From positions 1-64,000 of the forward strand of contig JAOADT010000007.1 of the NCBI GenBank assembly GCA_026417175.1: DNA of 64,000 bases. The letters are read 5' to 3'. Positions 37,808 through 47,348 of this stretch are shown here, one piece after another. Positions within the stretch are counted from its first letter, which is position 1; each line of letters opens with the position of its first letter. This DNA comes from Deltaproteobacteria bacterium. Its GTDB lineage: Bacteria; Desulfobacterota; Syntrophorhabdia; Syntrophorhabdales; JANXAF01. A program made the translations under genes and the position numbers. Below the pieces are notes generated by a model. The model did not search any database. It was not told the DNA's origin and saw nothing but the letters and a program-made list of their open reading frames with translations.

Positions 37808-38656
37808 ATGTTAAATCCTGAGGAAAGGTTAAGAATTGAAGAGCTCGCATACATTCCCGAGCACACAGTTTCCCTTATGACAATCATATCTGATGGAGAA
37901 GCTTTTTTTGAGGAAGGTTTTTTGTATTTTAAGGGAGACCACTGGCTCATATTTGTAGGGTATCCGATCCAGAAGGAGTATTCTGAAGAGGCTGTGATAA
38001 AATTTGTTTTTCGTCTCAGAGATTTGTTTCAATTTGATTATTTGTGGCTGATTTGTCCTAAAGTACCCGGGATATTAAAAAAGGAAGCTTCTATTTACGT
38101 TAAAGACAATTATTACACTTTAGATTTAGGGTCTTTTAACCCCCCTAATAGGCTAGTCAAAAGACTGGAAAAAGTCTCTCAAAAAATCTACGTAACCAGA
38201 TCTACCGTGTATACGGATGAACACGAAGCGGTTTTGGTTAACTTCGTAAAAGAAAAAAAACCCGAACCCTTCGTTAAAGCTTTATACTGCTCTATGCGTA
38301 AATATGTCTCTCATTCTGATTCGGCAATACTTTTAAATGCCTACGATGCTAATAGAAATCTTATAGCATTCTACGTTATAGATAATGGAGCCAAAGAGTT
38401 TATAACCTATGTTGTTGGATGCAGAAAAACGAATTCACTGTTTTTTGGAGTATCCGATCTAATATTTTTAAAAATGGTGGAATTAGCTTTGGAGATGAGA
38501 AAGAAATATATTCACTTAGGGCTTGGAGTAAATGAAGGAATAAAACGGTTCAAAGAAAAATGGGGAGGTGTGCCTTCCATCCCTTACGAGTTTGTAGAGT
38601 TGAGGCGAAAAAAGGGTATTTTCAATTTGCTAAAAGGCATAGAAGGTATTATATAA
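37808..38656 (+). CDS. GNAT/FemAB-like acyltransferase-fold protein, unknown function (paralogue A)
   Basis: IHLGLGVNEGIKRFKEKWGGVPSIPYEFVEL; shares AYIPEH and C-terminal motif with 39495-40331. Confidence 0.7.
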   Translation: MLNPEERLRIEELAYIPEHTVSLMTIISDGEAFFEEGFLYFKGDHWLIFVGYPIQKEYSEEAVIKFVFRLRDLFQFDYLWLICPKVPGILKKEASIYVKDNYYTLDLGSFNPPNRLVKRLEKVSQKIYVTRSTVYTDEHEAVLVNFVKEKKPEPFVKALYCSMRKYVSHSDSAILLNAYDANRNLIAFYVIDNGAKEFITYVVGCRKTNSLFFGVSDLIFLKMVELALEMRKKYIHLGLGVNEGIKRFKEKWGGVPSIPYEFVELRRKKGIFNLLKGIEGII

Positions 38657-38670
38657 GGGGTTTAAAAGAT

Positions 38671-39501
38671 ATGGTTCCATTTTTAAGACAAAAACGTTTC
38701 AGAATGATATTTAGGATTACCAAAGGAGATAAAGTCAATTATCTCTCTGGCACTGCTCATTTCTTTCCTTACAGCTTTAAAAAATCCCTCAGTAGACTAA
38801 TCTCAAAGGTGGATGTGGTTCTTTTCGAGGGACCTCTAAACGAAAGTGACATGATAAAAATAGCTAGTTACGGATGTACAAGTTCTTCCACTGATTCTTT
38901 ACTGGATATGCTGACTGAAGAAGCGCGCGGCATGTTAGTTAAAGAGTTTGAGACATTCGATCTTGGGAAACATTCAGAAATTCTTCGATACATGTACGTT
39001 AAAATGGACAAAAGTTTCTTAGAAATGGAGATTCGGGGACTTAAACCATGGATGGCCTTCTTCAAAATCTGGTCCTTCTATCTCAGGAAAAGAGGCTGGG
39101 TCTACTCAGTGGATATGGAGGCACACTTTTTGGCAAAAAAGTTAGGGAAAAATATCCATTATCTTGAGACAATTGAAGAACAGATTAAAGCCCTGGAAGG
39201 GATGCCGGTTGAGCGGATAATCGATTTCTTAAATCTCTGCTCCAAATGGCGCGATTATGCTGAAACACATGCGGATTTTTATTTGAAAGGAGAGCTTGAT
39301 GCTCTTCTAGGAGCAACTACATCTTTTCCCACCAGGTGTGAATCAATAATAGACAAAAGAGATCCTATTCTATTTGAAAGGATGATTCCATTTTTAGAAA
39401 AAGGTAATGTTGCTATTTTCGTGGGTGTAACACATGTAAAGGGGATCTCGAACAGACTTGAAACTGAAGGATACTCGGTTTCTCAGCTGGTTCAATGTTA
39501 A
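38671..39501 (+). CDS. TraB/GumN (Tiki-like) family protein
   Basis: NYLSGTAHFFPYSFKKSLSRLISKVDVVLFEGPL; VERIIDFLNLC; VAIFVGVTHVKGISNRLETEGYSVSQL. Start adjusted to 38671. Confidence 0.78.
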   Translation: MVPFLRQKRFRMIFRITKGDKVNYLSGTAHFFPYSFKKSLSRLISKVDVVLFEGPLNESDMIKIASYGCTSSSTDSLLDMLTEEARGMLVKEFETFDLGKHSEILRYMYVKMDKSFLEMEIRGLKPWMAFFKIWSFYLRKRGWVYSVDMEAHFLAKKLGKNIHYLETIEEQIKALEGMPVERIIDFLNLCSKWRDYAETHADFYLKGELDALLGATTSFPTRCESIIDKRDPILFERMIPFLEKGNVAIFVGVTHVKGISNRLETEGYSVSQLVQC

Positions 39502-40331
39502 CGCGAGAACAGGAATGCTTTATTAAGAAAAAGGCTTATGTTCCTGAACATATTTATCCTTATGTGGTATCGGTTTCCGGTGCTGAGCCTTACTTTTACG
39601 AACCTTTCATCGTTTACGAAAAGAAAGAATCTCTGATAATAGTTGGATATCCCATAGATTGTGACTTCCGAGAAGAAATATTCTGCGAGACTCTGAACCA
39701 ATTAAAAAATAAAAAAAAGAAAAAGAGAATCCTTGGAATCTTACCAAAGCCACTCAAGGGTCTAAAACCTAAGTCTTCGGACCATTATTACATATTACAA
39801 CTAGAAAATTTAGTCATAGATCAAAAAACAAAGAATATGATCAAAAGGGCAAAAAAGGAGCTAGTGATAGAAACTAAAAATGAGCTTACCTTTGATCATA
39901 TTGATCTTATAGAGCGTTTTATCTCTTGGAAAAGATTTGACGAGGAAACATCATTAATTTTTAGAAACCTATCTACCTATGTTAATAATAAAAACCATGT
40001 TAAAGTGATAACTGCTCGTAACGCTAAAGGAAACCTTATAGCATTCGATGTAGTTGACACCTGCGGTTTGGATTACGCTTTTTATATGTTCAATGTACGC
40101 TCGCAGAGCGAATATGTTCCGGGCACATCTGATTTGCTTTTTGAGCAGATCATACGAATAGCAGCAGAAGAGGGTAAAAAGTTCGTAAATCTTGGACTAG
40201 GTATAAACGATGGCATCAGGTTTTTCAAGAAAAAATGGGGAGGAAGACCATATCTGGAGTATCATCTCTATGAGTGGTGGTCTCAAGAGACGCTATTTTA
40301 TATCTTGATGAATAGGTTCTTAGGTGAGTAA
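39495..40331 (+). CDS. GNAT/FemAB-like acyltransferase-fold protein, unknown function (paralogue B)
   Basis: KAYVPEHIYPYVVSVSGAEPYFYEPFIVYEKKESLIIVGYPI; VNLGLGINDGIRFFKKKWGGRPYLEYHLYEW. Confidence 0.7.
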   Translation: MLTREQECFIKKKAYVPEHIYPYVVSVSGAEPYFYEPFIVYEKKESLIIVGYPIDCDFREEIFCETLNQLKNKKKKKRILGILPKPLKGLKPKSSDHYYILQLENLVIDQKTKNMIKRAKKELVIETKNELTFDHIDLIERFISWKRFDEETSLIFRNLSTYVNNKNHVKVITARNAKGNLIAFDVVDTCGLDYAFYMFNVRSQSEYVPGTSDLLFEQIIRIAAEEGKKFVNLGLGINDGIRFFKKKWGGRPYLEYHLYEWWSQETLFYILMNRFLGE

Positions 40332-41408
40332 ATGGGATGTTTAGAAATTTTTCGCACTAAAAAATTTTACGCTTGGCAAATAGAGATAACTACTAAGTGT
40401 GCTTTTTTTTGCAAGATGTGTATTAAGGCCGAATGCATAGACTACGAAAAAAAAGATATGAAAATTGAAGATTTCAAAAAGCTTGTTTCATATTTCCCCT
40501 ATGTGAGAAGTGTTGTACTTGAAGGATGGGGAGAATCGGTGCTTCATCCCCATTTTTTGGATTTTGTGTCTATTGTAAAAAATGAGGGACCCAGGGTCGG
40601 TTTTGTCACTAGTGGATATGGACTGGACGAAAGTTACATAAAAGAACTTTTGAAATTGGGCATCGATTTTTTAGGATTTTCCTTTTCAGGAGCAAAAGCG
40701 TCCACGCACGAAAATATAAGGGTGAATTCTCATTTTGACGAGCTTATAGGATCTATAAGGTCTTTCCAAGAGCACGCCAAAACTCTTAAATTAAAGTCTC
40801 CTAAGATGCACATAGTTTATCTTCTTCTTAAAAATAACATTGAAGATTCGCCGTTTATAGTTGATCTTGCAAAGGATTTAGGAATAAAAGAAATTGTTTT
40901 TTTAAATATTATCCAGATTTCTAGCCAGGCTCAAAACGAGATGAAAGTGTTTTCGTATGATGAAAATACTGCATACGACATTATAATTCGTGAAGTCCAA
41001 AGAAAAGCCTCCTCTTACGGGATAAAAGTTCATTTACCTTCCTTTACGGCGAACCAAGAATTGACCACGTGTCCAGAAAGGCCCCTGGAGTCACTTTACG
41101 TTTCGGTGGAAGGAGATGTTTCGCCATGTGTATACCTCAACCCGCCAGTAAAATCACCCTTTGTAAGAATTTTCAAAGACAAAATATATCATATAGAAAG
41201 AGTAAAGTTTGGAAACCTTTTCTCTGAATCCCTTGATACTATATGGGAAAGAGATGAGTATATAGCCTTTAGAGATAGTTATTTAAAAAGAGAATTAGCG
41301 GCTAAACAGATGTTTGAAAGTTTATTCAATTTTAGGTTTTTTAATGCCTTTAATCTTCCACATGTGCCAGAACCTTGCAGGACTTGTCATAAGATCTACG
41401 GCCTTTGA
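40332..41408 (+). CDS. Radical SAM protein with SPASM-like C-terminus
   Basis: WQIEITTKCAFFCKMCIKAEC (CxxxCxxC); C-terminal TCPERPLESLYVSVEGDVSPCVYLNPP..EPCRTCHKIYGL. Confidence 0.88.
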   Translation: MGCLEIFRTKKFYAWQIEITTKCAFFCKMCIKAECIDYEKKDMKIEDFKKLVSYFPYVRSVVLEGWGESVLHPHFLDFVSIVKNEGPRVGFVTSGYGLDESYIKELLKLGIDFLGFSFSGAKASTHENIRVNSHFDELIGSIRSFQEHAKTLKLKSPKMHIVYLLLKNNIEDSPFIVDLAKDLGIKEIVFLNIIQISSQAQNEMKVFSYDENTAYDIIIREVQRKASSYGIKVHLPSFTANQELTTCPERPLESLYVSVEGDVSPCVYLNPPVKSPFVRIFKDKIYHIERVKFGNLFSESLDTIWERDEYIAFRDSYLKRELAAKQMFESLFNFRFFNAFNLPHVPEPCRTCHKIYGL

Positions 41409-41413
41409 AAATA

Positions 41414-41443
41414 AAAAGGGTGGCTGTGTAGCCACTCCTTTTG
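41414..41443. terminator. Bidirectional Rho-independent terminator
   Basis: AAAAGGGTGGCTGTGTAGCCACTCCTTTT hairpin between convergent genes. Confidence 0.85.
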
Positions 41444-41448
41444 TCTAA

Positions 41449-41670
41449 CTATTCCTCCTTAATTATTATTATTTTGTATCCTACTCCTTCTGGCTCTATA
41501 GATTTTATGGTCCAACCGTGGGATATCACAGCGCGTGACACATTTTCCTTAGATGTGTCTGTATCCACAAGGATACAGATCTCACCTTGTTTCAATTTCT
41601 TTATTTCTTCTATAGTTAAAATAACGGGTTGCGGGCAAGAAAGCCCTCTTAGATCTAAAACTGTGCTCAT
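41449..41670 (-). CDS. TusA family sulfur carrier protein
   Basis: MSTVLDLRGLSCPQPVILTIEEIKKLKQGEICILVDTDTSKENVSRAVISHGW. Confidence 0.92.
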   Translation of the reverse strand: MSTVLDLRGLSCPQPVILTIEEIKKLKQGEICILVDTDTSKENVSRAVISHGWTIKSIEPEGVGYKIIIIKEE

Positions 41671-41687
41671 AAGAACCTCCTCGTTTA

Positions 41688-42782
41688 CTAACTCTTTTTT
41701 CTCATAGTAAATCCTACAAATAGGCATACCATAAGTCCTATTATAACCGCATGGGCTCCGTACTGACCAATCCCATCAGGAGAACTTGCTAAAGAGAAAT
41801 TATGAGAGATAGCAGCTCCAACTATCATGCCAAGAACGAACACTCCGGCATCAGCATCACCCTCACCTGCTAAGAAAAGCTGCCTGCCGGGACATCCGCC
41901 AGCTAATGTAAAGGCTAACCCCGCCAAAACCATGCCCCCAAAATTCCACAATTGCATGCTATGCGCGATAGGTTGTTTTTCAAACCCTGGATTGAACTGA
42001 CCCAAAATAAGATTTGTGATGAAAGAAAAAATAGCTAAGGCCAAGACACCTGAAAGAAGATGTGTTTGTTTGAATAGAAGAAAGTCTCTAATGGCCCCCA
42101 TGGTGCAAAATCTGCTTCTTTGAGCTAAAAATCCTATAAAGATGCTGAAAGAAAGAGATACCAGAAGCGGTGCGTGCATTGAGCCAGGGCCTTTCATACT
42201 GTAAAAAAGAATACCACTTTTGTCTTGACCCGGGGTTTGGGGGAAAACAATGACAAGACAGAGAAGACCAAGCATTATAAGTGGTATTATCCAGCCAACA
42301 GATGCGTATGTGGGCTGTGATCTTCCAAGGTTATACCCTGCTCTTAAAAACAAGGTGCCGATCCATATGCCAAAAATCAATCCTGCTATTCCGAATAAAG
42401 CGTTTCCATCTCCTCCCGTAAGACGTAAGAAAGCTCGCCAGGGACAGCCTAAAAATACAAGTGCACCTATCATCGCAAATACACCAAGTATGAACCTAAC
42501 GATTGGCGCAGATCCGGTTCTAGGTCTAAACTCTTTGTAGGAATAGGCTGCAATGAGTGAGCCGAAAACGAAACCGATAATCTCCGGCCTAATATACTGT
42601 GCGAGCTGAAAGCGGTGAAGTCCAATTGCTCCTGCTATGTCCCTCTGAAAACAGGCGACGCATACTCCCATATTAGGTGGGTTACCCAGTTTCTGTAAAA
42701 GAGGAGCAAGAACCCCTATGATTGCCCCCACTGTTACGATTCCTAATCTGGTTGCAAAGAAAGTAAAGAGTTTTTTTTGCAT
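41688..42782 (-). CDS. yedE: YedE family putative selenium transporter
   Basis: GVCVACFQRDIAGAIGLHR; FLGCPWRAFLRLTGGDGNA; AQRSRFCTMGAIRDFLLF; LAGGCPGRQLFLAGEGDADAGVF. Confidence 0.88.
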   Translation of the reverse strand: MQKKLFTFFATRLGIVTVGAIIGVLAPLLQKLGNPPNMGVCVACFQRDIAGAIGLHRFQLAQYIRPEIIGFVFGSLIAAYSYKEFRPRTGSAPIVRFILGVFAMIGALVFLGCPWRAFLRLTGGDGNALFGIAGLIFGIWIGTLFLRAGYNLGRSQPTYASVGWIIPLIMLGLLCLVIVFPQTPGQDKSGILFYSMKGPGSMHAPLLVSLSFSIFIGFLAQRSRFCTMGAIRDFLLFKQTHLLSGVLALAIFSFITNLILGQFNPGFEKQPIAHSMQLWNFGGMVLAGLAFTLAGGCPGRQLFLAGEGDADAGVFVLGMIVGAAISHNFSLASSPDGIGQYGAHAVIIGLMVCLFVGFTMRKKS

Positions 42783-42830
42783 ACCTTCCTCCTTTTGATT
42801 AGATTCTCAGTTGTGGGAGAAGAGGAAGAA

Positions 42831-42988
42831 GGTAGGTTTACGAAAGACGACATCTATAAGAGGTAAAAAGATGAAAAGCCTCCCTCTTCACCCTTCTCCC
42901 TCCGCACCTCTCAGAACCCGACCCGGGTCCAAAAAAATCTCAGATAATGGATAAAGGGTGATGAGGCTTACCCATCTTCTCACCTACC
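42831..42988 (-). promoter_or_regulatory. Structured 5' leader upstream of yedE, possible cis-regulatory RNA
   Basis: Nested complementary pairs: GGTAGGT(42831-42837)/ACCTACC(42982-42988); AAGCCTC(42876-42882)/GAGGCTT(42963-42969); TCACCCTT(42888-42895)/AAGGGTGA(42954-42961); palindrome GACCCGGGTC at 42920-42929. Confidence 0.55.
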
Positions 42989-43703
42989 TTTCGATGTGTT
43001 TTTAACAATTTTTGTATTTTGAATCAATAAAAAGTAAACACATTTTAATTTAGTTCTGATATAAAGTTGTTCCACCAATCTAAGGTCCCTGTAATTTATT
43101 TGACATCACTTCATTACTCCAGGTTTGCTTATGGTATTTTTAGTAACGTGCCTTTAATGAATGATACTCTATATATTTACACAGGACTTAAATCTTTTTG
43201 CGATTTTTTCTTTATCCATAAAGTGTATCATCTTTTCCCCAATGAAAAGATGATAGTTGCTTTTTTGGTTATCGAGCATTACCAATTCATCTTTTAGTTT
43301 TTCCGTTTAGATTTTTTCGTCTTTGTTTGAGCCAGGTTTTACAGGTTGTTCAACTAGTCAATTAATCTATATTATTGACTTAGCTTTCTTGTGGAAAAAA
43401 TTGCGCGTAATTGAAATAGATAAAGGATTTTGGCAACAAAGAATTTAGAACTGGTATGAATAAGAATATGAAAGACTGTCAAAATGGTTTATTAACAAAT
43501 GTACGGTCTGATAGGCAAAACTTTATAATTAATTAAATTTAGACATTACAAGTGTACGAATTTTTTTTTGAACTGAAGAGCAAAATAGAAAACATGTAAG
43601 ATTTCCCAAAATTGGTTAACCTGGAGAAATTGTCTTTGCATTCCGTTTTGAAAGTGGTATATATAAAATAACTAGGTTCAAGGGAAAGGAGGTGAAATGA
43701 GAT

Positions 43704-43883
43704 ATGAAGAAGCTTCTGGCCCTAGTAATAGCTCTTTCGTTATTCGTGACATTCACAATGGTGGGCTGCAAGCCTAAAGAGGAGCCGAAACCCACACCTA
43801 AGGAAGAAGCAAAACCGGCGCCCGCTCCTGAAAAGGCACCAGAAAAACCGGAAGCACAACCACCAGCACCTGAGAAAAAGTAG
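43704..43883 (+). CDS. Small Pro/Lys/Glu-rich lipoprotein (59 aa)
   Basis: GGAGGTG RBS; MKKLLALVIALSLFVTFTMVGC lipobox then KPKEEPKPTPKEEAKPAPAPEKAPEKPEAQPPAPEKK; not in supplied ORF track. Confidence 0.8.
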   Translation: MKKLLALVIALSLFVTFTMVGCKPKEEPKPTPKEEAKPAPAPEKAPEKPEAQPPAPEKK

Positions 43884-43942
43884 TTCAAATGCGGCCATAT
43901 GCTACATAGCATATGGCCAAATTCACTAAAAGGGGTGAAAAA

Positions 43943-44527
43943 ATGAATGTAAGAATTTTAGGAGTACTGGTAATTTTAATCATAGGTACGTCGCTTACGG
44001 GATGTGGATGCTTCCAGCAGGCGATAAAAGGAGAAAAAGCACCGCCTTCACCTCCACCTGAAGCAAGAATACTGAAACCAGAAGAAAAACCGGCGATTCC
44101 TATTACGCCTCCCCAAGAGACACCAAAAGTAGTGACTCCTTCACCGGTTCCTAGTCCAGTGACTGCGCCTACACCAAAGGTGGCAGAGCCTCAGTATGTT
44201 CTTAAGGATATAAATTTTGATTTTGACAAGTACAACATTAGACCCCAAGATGCGGAAATACTTAAAGAAAATCTTAATTGGTTTAAAGCTAATCCCGGAA
44301 AAAGAGTAAGAATTGAGGGACACTGTGACGAAAGGGGTACATCTGAATATAATCTTATACTTGGCCAGAAAAGGGCAGACGCAACTAAAAACTATCTTGT
44401 GAATCTGGGAGTAGACGAAAAACTGCTGGAGACTGTAAGTTACGGAAAAGAAAGACCGCTTGATCCAGGACATAATGAGGAGGCATGGGCAAAGAACAGG
44501 AGAGCTCATTTCTTAATACTTCCTTAA
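43943..44527 (+). CDS. pal: Peptidoglycan-associated lipoprotein Pal (OmpA-like)
   Basis: Lipobox SLTGC; INFDFDKYNIRPQDAEILKENLNWFKANPGKRVRIEGHCDERGTSEYNLILGQKRADATKNYL. Confidence 0.95.
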   Translation: MNVRILGVLVILIIGTSLTGCGCFQQAIKGEKAPPSPPPEARILKPEEKPAIPITPPQETPKVVTPSPVPSPVTAPTPKVAEPQYVLKDINFDFDKYNIRPQDAEILKENLNWFKANPGKRVRIEGHCDERGTSEYNLILGQKRADATKNYLVNLGVDEKLLETVSYGKERPLDPGHNEEAWAKNRRAHFLILP

Positions 44528-45630
44528 CCCAAAAAAATGGGAAGGGGGCTGAAATTGCCCCCAGGTTTTTTTACGGGGTAGACGCTTTAGCGAAATTATT
44601 TGCGCTATCAGGGGCGCAACTAAAAATTTTTAAAGAAGTAGACAGATACTTTCCGGTAAGAATTCCAGGATTTTATCTTTCTCTTATGAGCTCAGATGAC
44701 CCTTTCTGTCCAATTAAGAGACAGGCCTTACCGAGTCTAGAAGAACTATCAGGAAGTGGGCATGAGGATCCTTTAGCGGAGAATGATAATTCATTAACCC
44801 CCAGTTTTATAAAAAAATACCCCGGAAGAGGGGTTTTTCTAATAAGTTCAGAGTGTGCCATGTTTTGTCGTTTTTGTAACAGAAAAAGAGTATTAGGCCG
44901 GAACGTGGACTTTGAGAGTTCTTGGGATGAGACTTTCGAGTGCATGGAAAAAATGGAAGACTTGCGAGAGGTCATAATTTCTGGTGGAGATCCTTTAATG
45001 CAGAGTATTGATAAACTTTATTACGTCTTAGAGAGGATTCGAAGAATAAGACGGGTAAGAACGTTAAGGATAAGCACGCGGGTCCCTGTTGTTTTTCCTC
45101 AGGGGATTAGTGAAGAATTTCTTAAAATACTGACTAAATTTAATCCATTATGGATCGTTATTCACATAAATCATCCCAGAGAAATCACTGAAAGCTTTAA
45201 AAGAATCATAAGAGAAATTCAAAAAAAAGGGTCTCCCGTGATAAGCCAGACTGTTCTTTTAAGAGGGGTAAATGATTGTGCGAGAACTCTTATTGAACTG
45301 TTTGATGGTTTGGTAAGTTTAGGAATAAAGCCTTATTATCTTTTCCAGCTTGACGAAGTAATAGGGGCTCAACACTTCAAGGTTAGACTCTCCGATGGCA
45401 TAAGAATTTATAAAACCATCAGGAAGCATTCCTCAGGCCTTGCCGTTCCAAACTATGTAGTAGACCTAAGTGGTGGGCTTGGAAAAGTTTCAGTAACCGA
45501 AAGTTTAATAAGAAAAAACGGGGGAGTCGGGTATTTTCGAACTGATGATGGGAAGATTGGTAAATACGGAGATGATGGATATGAAAGTGAATGCAAACGG
45601 TGTGGACTTTGCGTTCACACAGAAGAATAA
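44485..45630 (+). CDS. KamA family radical SAM protein (lysine 2,3-aminomutase-like)
   Basis: LISSECAMFCRFCNRKRVLG; VIISGGDPLMQSIDKLYYVLERIRRIRRVRTLRISTRVPVVFPQ; PYYLFQLDEVIGAQHFKV. Start codon uncertain. Confidence 0.88.
   Translation: MGKEQESSFLNTSLTQKNGKGAEIAPRFFYGVDALAKLFALSGAQLKIFKEVDRYFPVRIPGFYLSLMSSDDPFCPIKRQALPSLEELSGSGHEDPLAENDNSLTPSFIKKYPGRGVFLISSECAMFCRFCNRKRVLGRNVDFESSWDETFECMEKMEDLREVIISGGDPLMQSIDKLYYVLERIRRIRRVRTLRISTRVPVVFPQGISEEFLKILTKFNPLWIVIHINHPREITESFKRIIREIQKKGSPVISQTVLLRGVNDCARTLIELFDGLVSLGIKPYYLFQLDEVIGAQHFKVRLSDGIRIYKTIRKHSSGLAVPNYVVDLSGGLGKVSVTESLIRKNGGVGYFRTDDGKIGKYGDDGYESECKRCGLCVHTEE
44541..44570 (+). terminator. Rho-independent terminator-like hairpin after pal, inside the predicted kamA 5' coding region
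   Basis: GGGGGCTGAAATTGCCCCCAGGTTTTTTT. Confidence 0.75.
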
Positions 45631-45649
45631 CTTAGAAGGAGGTTTTTTT

Positions 45650-46297
45650 ATGAGAATAGTGTTACTTGGTGCTCCAGGTGCTGGAAAAGGAACGGTGGCA
45701 AAAATGCTAATGGAATATGACGGTTCTGTTCAAATTTCTACGGGTGATATCCTCAGAAATGCTGTGAAGCATGGAACTGAGCTTGGATTAAAGGCAAAGA
45801 CCTACATGGACAGAGGAGAGCTTGTTCCAGATGACTTGATAATAGAGATAATAGAGGAAAAGATTAAAGCTCCGGACTGCGAAAAGGGGTTCATCCTTGA
45901 TGGATTTCCAAGGACCATAAACCAGGCAGAACGATTAAAAGACCTGCTTAAACGGATCAATTTAAAACTTGATGCAGTAATAAACTTGGATGTACCAAAA
46001 GAAGTTGTTCTTGAGAGATTGACTACAAGAAGAACTTGTTCCAATCCGGAATGTCAAGAGATTTACAACGTGAAAAGCAAACCACCTTCACCCGATGGGA
46101 AATGCCTGAAATGTGGATGGCCTGTAGTGCAAAGAGATGATGAAACAGAGGAAGCGATCAACAAGAGACTTGAGGTTTATAATGAAAAAACTGCCCCTCT
46201 CATAGAATATTACAAAAAAGAAGGACTTCTTCATAACGTCAGCTCTTTAAGCAGCGAAGAGATAGTAAAAGAGATAATAAAGATAGTGAAAAGCTAG
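45650..46297 (+). CDS. adk: Adenylate kinase
   Basis: MRIVLLGAPGAGKGTVAKML; ISTGDILRNAVK; GFILDGFPRTINQAERL; Cys4 zinc LID CSNPECQE..CLKCG. Confidence 0.97.
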   Translation: MRIVLLGAPGAGKGTVAKMLMEYDGSVQISTGDILRNAVKHGTELGLKAKTYMDRGELVPDDLIIEIIEEKIKAPDCEKGFILDGFPRTINQAERLKDLLKRINLKLDAVINLDVPKEVVLERLTTRRTCSNPECQEIYNVKSKPPSPDGKCLKCGWPVVQRDDETEEAINKRLEVYNEKTAPLIEYYKKEGLLHNVSSLSSEEIVKEIIKIVKS

Positions 46298-46469
46298 ATG
46301 CATGGGTAACATGACAAGACATAACGTGTCCGAGTTTTCAAAGGTTTATATTACGCTTTGTACTCTAGCAGATATTACAAATAGGAAATACCGACATATA
46401 AATAAAGGACAAACCTGGAGATTTGCTGTGGACATTTTGGAGTTTGGCGGATAAGGAAAAAGGTAAACG

Positions 46470-47297
46470 ATGAAAATCGCAAATATTCTTTGGCAATGTG
46501 AGCGTAAATTAGTTGTATTTGAAGAAGACAAGTTTTACCCTATAGATGCACAAAGAGAGGAAGATGTCTTTGGCAGTATCCAAAATATAAAAAAAGGTAG
46601 AAATCCTTTGCCTGTCACAAAAGATGATATAAAGTGGCTTCCAGTAGTAAATGCTCCCTCTAAAATCATAGGCATTGGTCTAAATTACTTAGATCACATA
46701 GTGGAAAGTCACGGTAGGCTACCTAAAAGTCCTATCATATTTGCCAAATATCCCAATGCACTTATTGGGCATAAGGATTTCATTGTTTGGAGTCGCAGGG
46801 TGACAGAAAAGGTGGATTATGAAGCAGAGCTTGCAGTTATAATTGGAAAGAGAGCGAAATCAGTAACTTCGGATGAGGCTTATGAGGTTATAGCGGGTTA
46901 TACGTGCGCAAACGACGTGAGCGCAAGAGATCTTCAATTTGGAGATGGTCAATGGACGAGAGGAAAGTCACTCGATACTTTTTGTCCTTTAGGTCCATAT
47001 ATGGTTACCCGCGATGAAATAAAGGATCCTCAGAATCTATCAATTAGGACTATTCTTAATGGAAGAATTGTTCAGGAGAGTAATACCTCTAAAATGATAT
47101 TCGGTATAAAAGACCTTATAGCATTCATAAGTAGACACATGACGCTCTTTCCTGGTGACGTTATACTCACAGGGACACCTGCTGGAGTAGGGGCTTTTAG
47201 AAAACCACCCAGATTTCTTGTTGATGGTGATGAGATAATCATTAGTATTGAGTCAATAGGTGATCTTATAAATTACTGTAAAATGAATGAAAACTAG
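46470..47297 (+). CDS. Fumarylacetoacetate hydrolase family protein
   Basis: IIGIGLNYLDHIVESHGRLPKSPIIFAKYPNALIGH; GYTCANDVSARDLQ; GDVILTGTPAGVG. Confidence 0.94.
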   Translation: MKIANILWQCERKLVVFEEDKFYPIDAQREEDVFGSIQNIKKGRNPLPVTKDDIKWLPVVNAPSKIIGIGLNYLDHIVESHGRLPKSPIIFAKYPNALIGHKDFIVWSRRVTEKVDYEAELAVIIGKRAKSVTSDEAYEVIAGYTCANDVSARDLQFGDGQWTRGKSLDTFCPLGPYMVTRDEIKDPQNLSIRTILNGRIVQESNTSKMIFGIKDLIAFISRHMTLFPGDVILTGTPAGVGAFRKPPRFLVDGDEIIISIESIGDLINYCKMNEN

Positions 47298-47348
47298 TTG
47301 AGTGCAAATAGTCGACAAAAAATTAAGTCATTTTGTATTTACACCTAA

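Noticed and set aside
43067-43297. 76-aa plus-strand ORF in the AT-rich gap before pal
   Set aside because: Hydrophobic/aromatic low-complexity translation without RBS or motifs.
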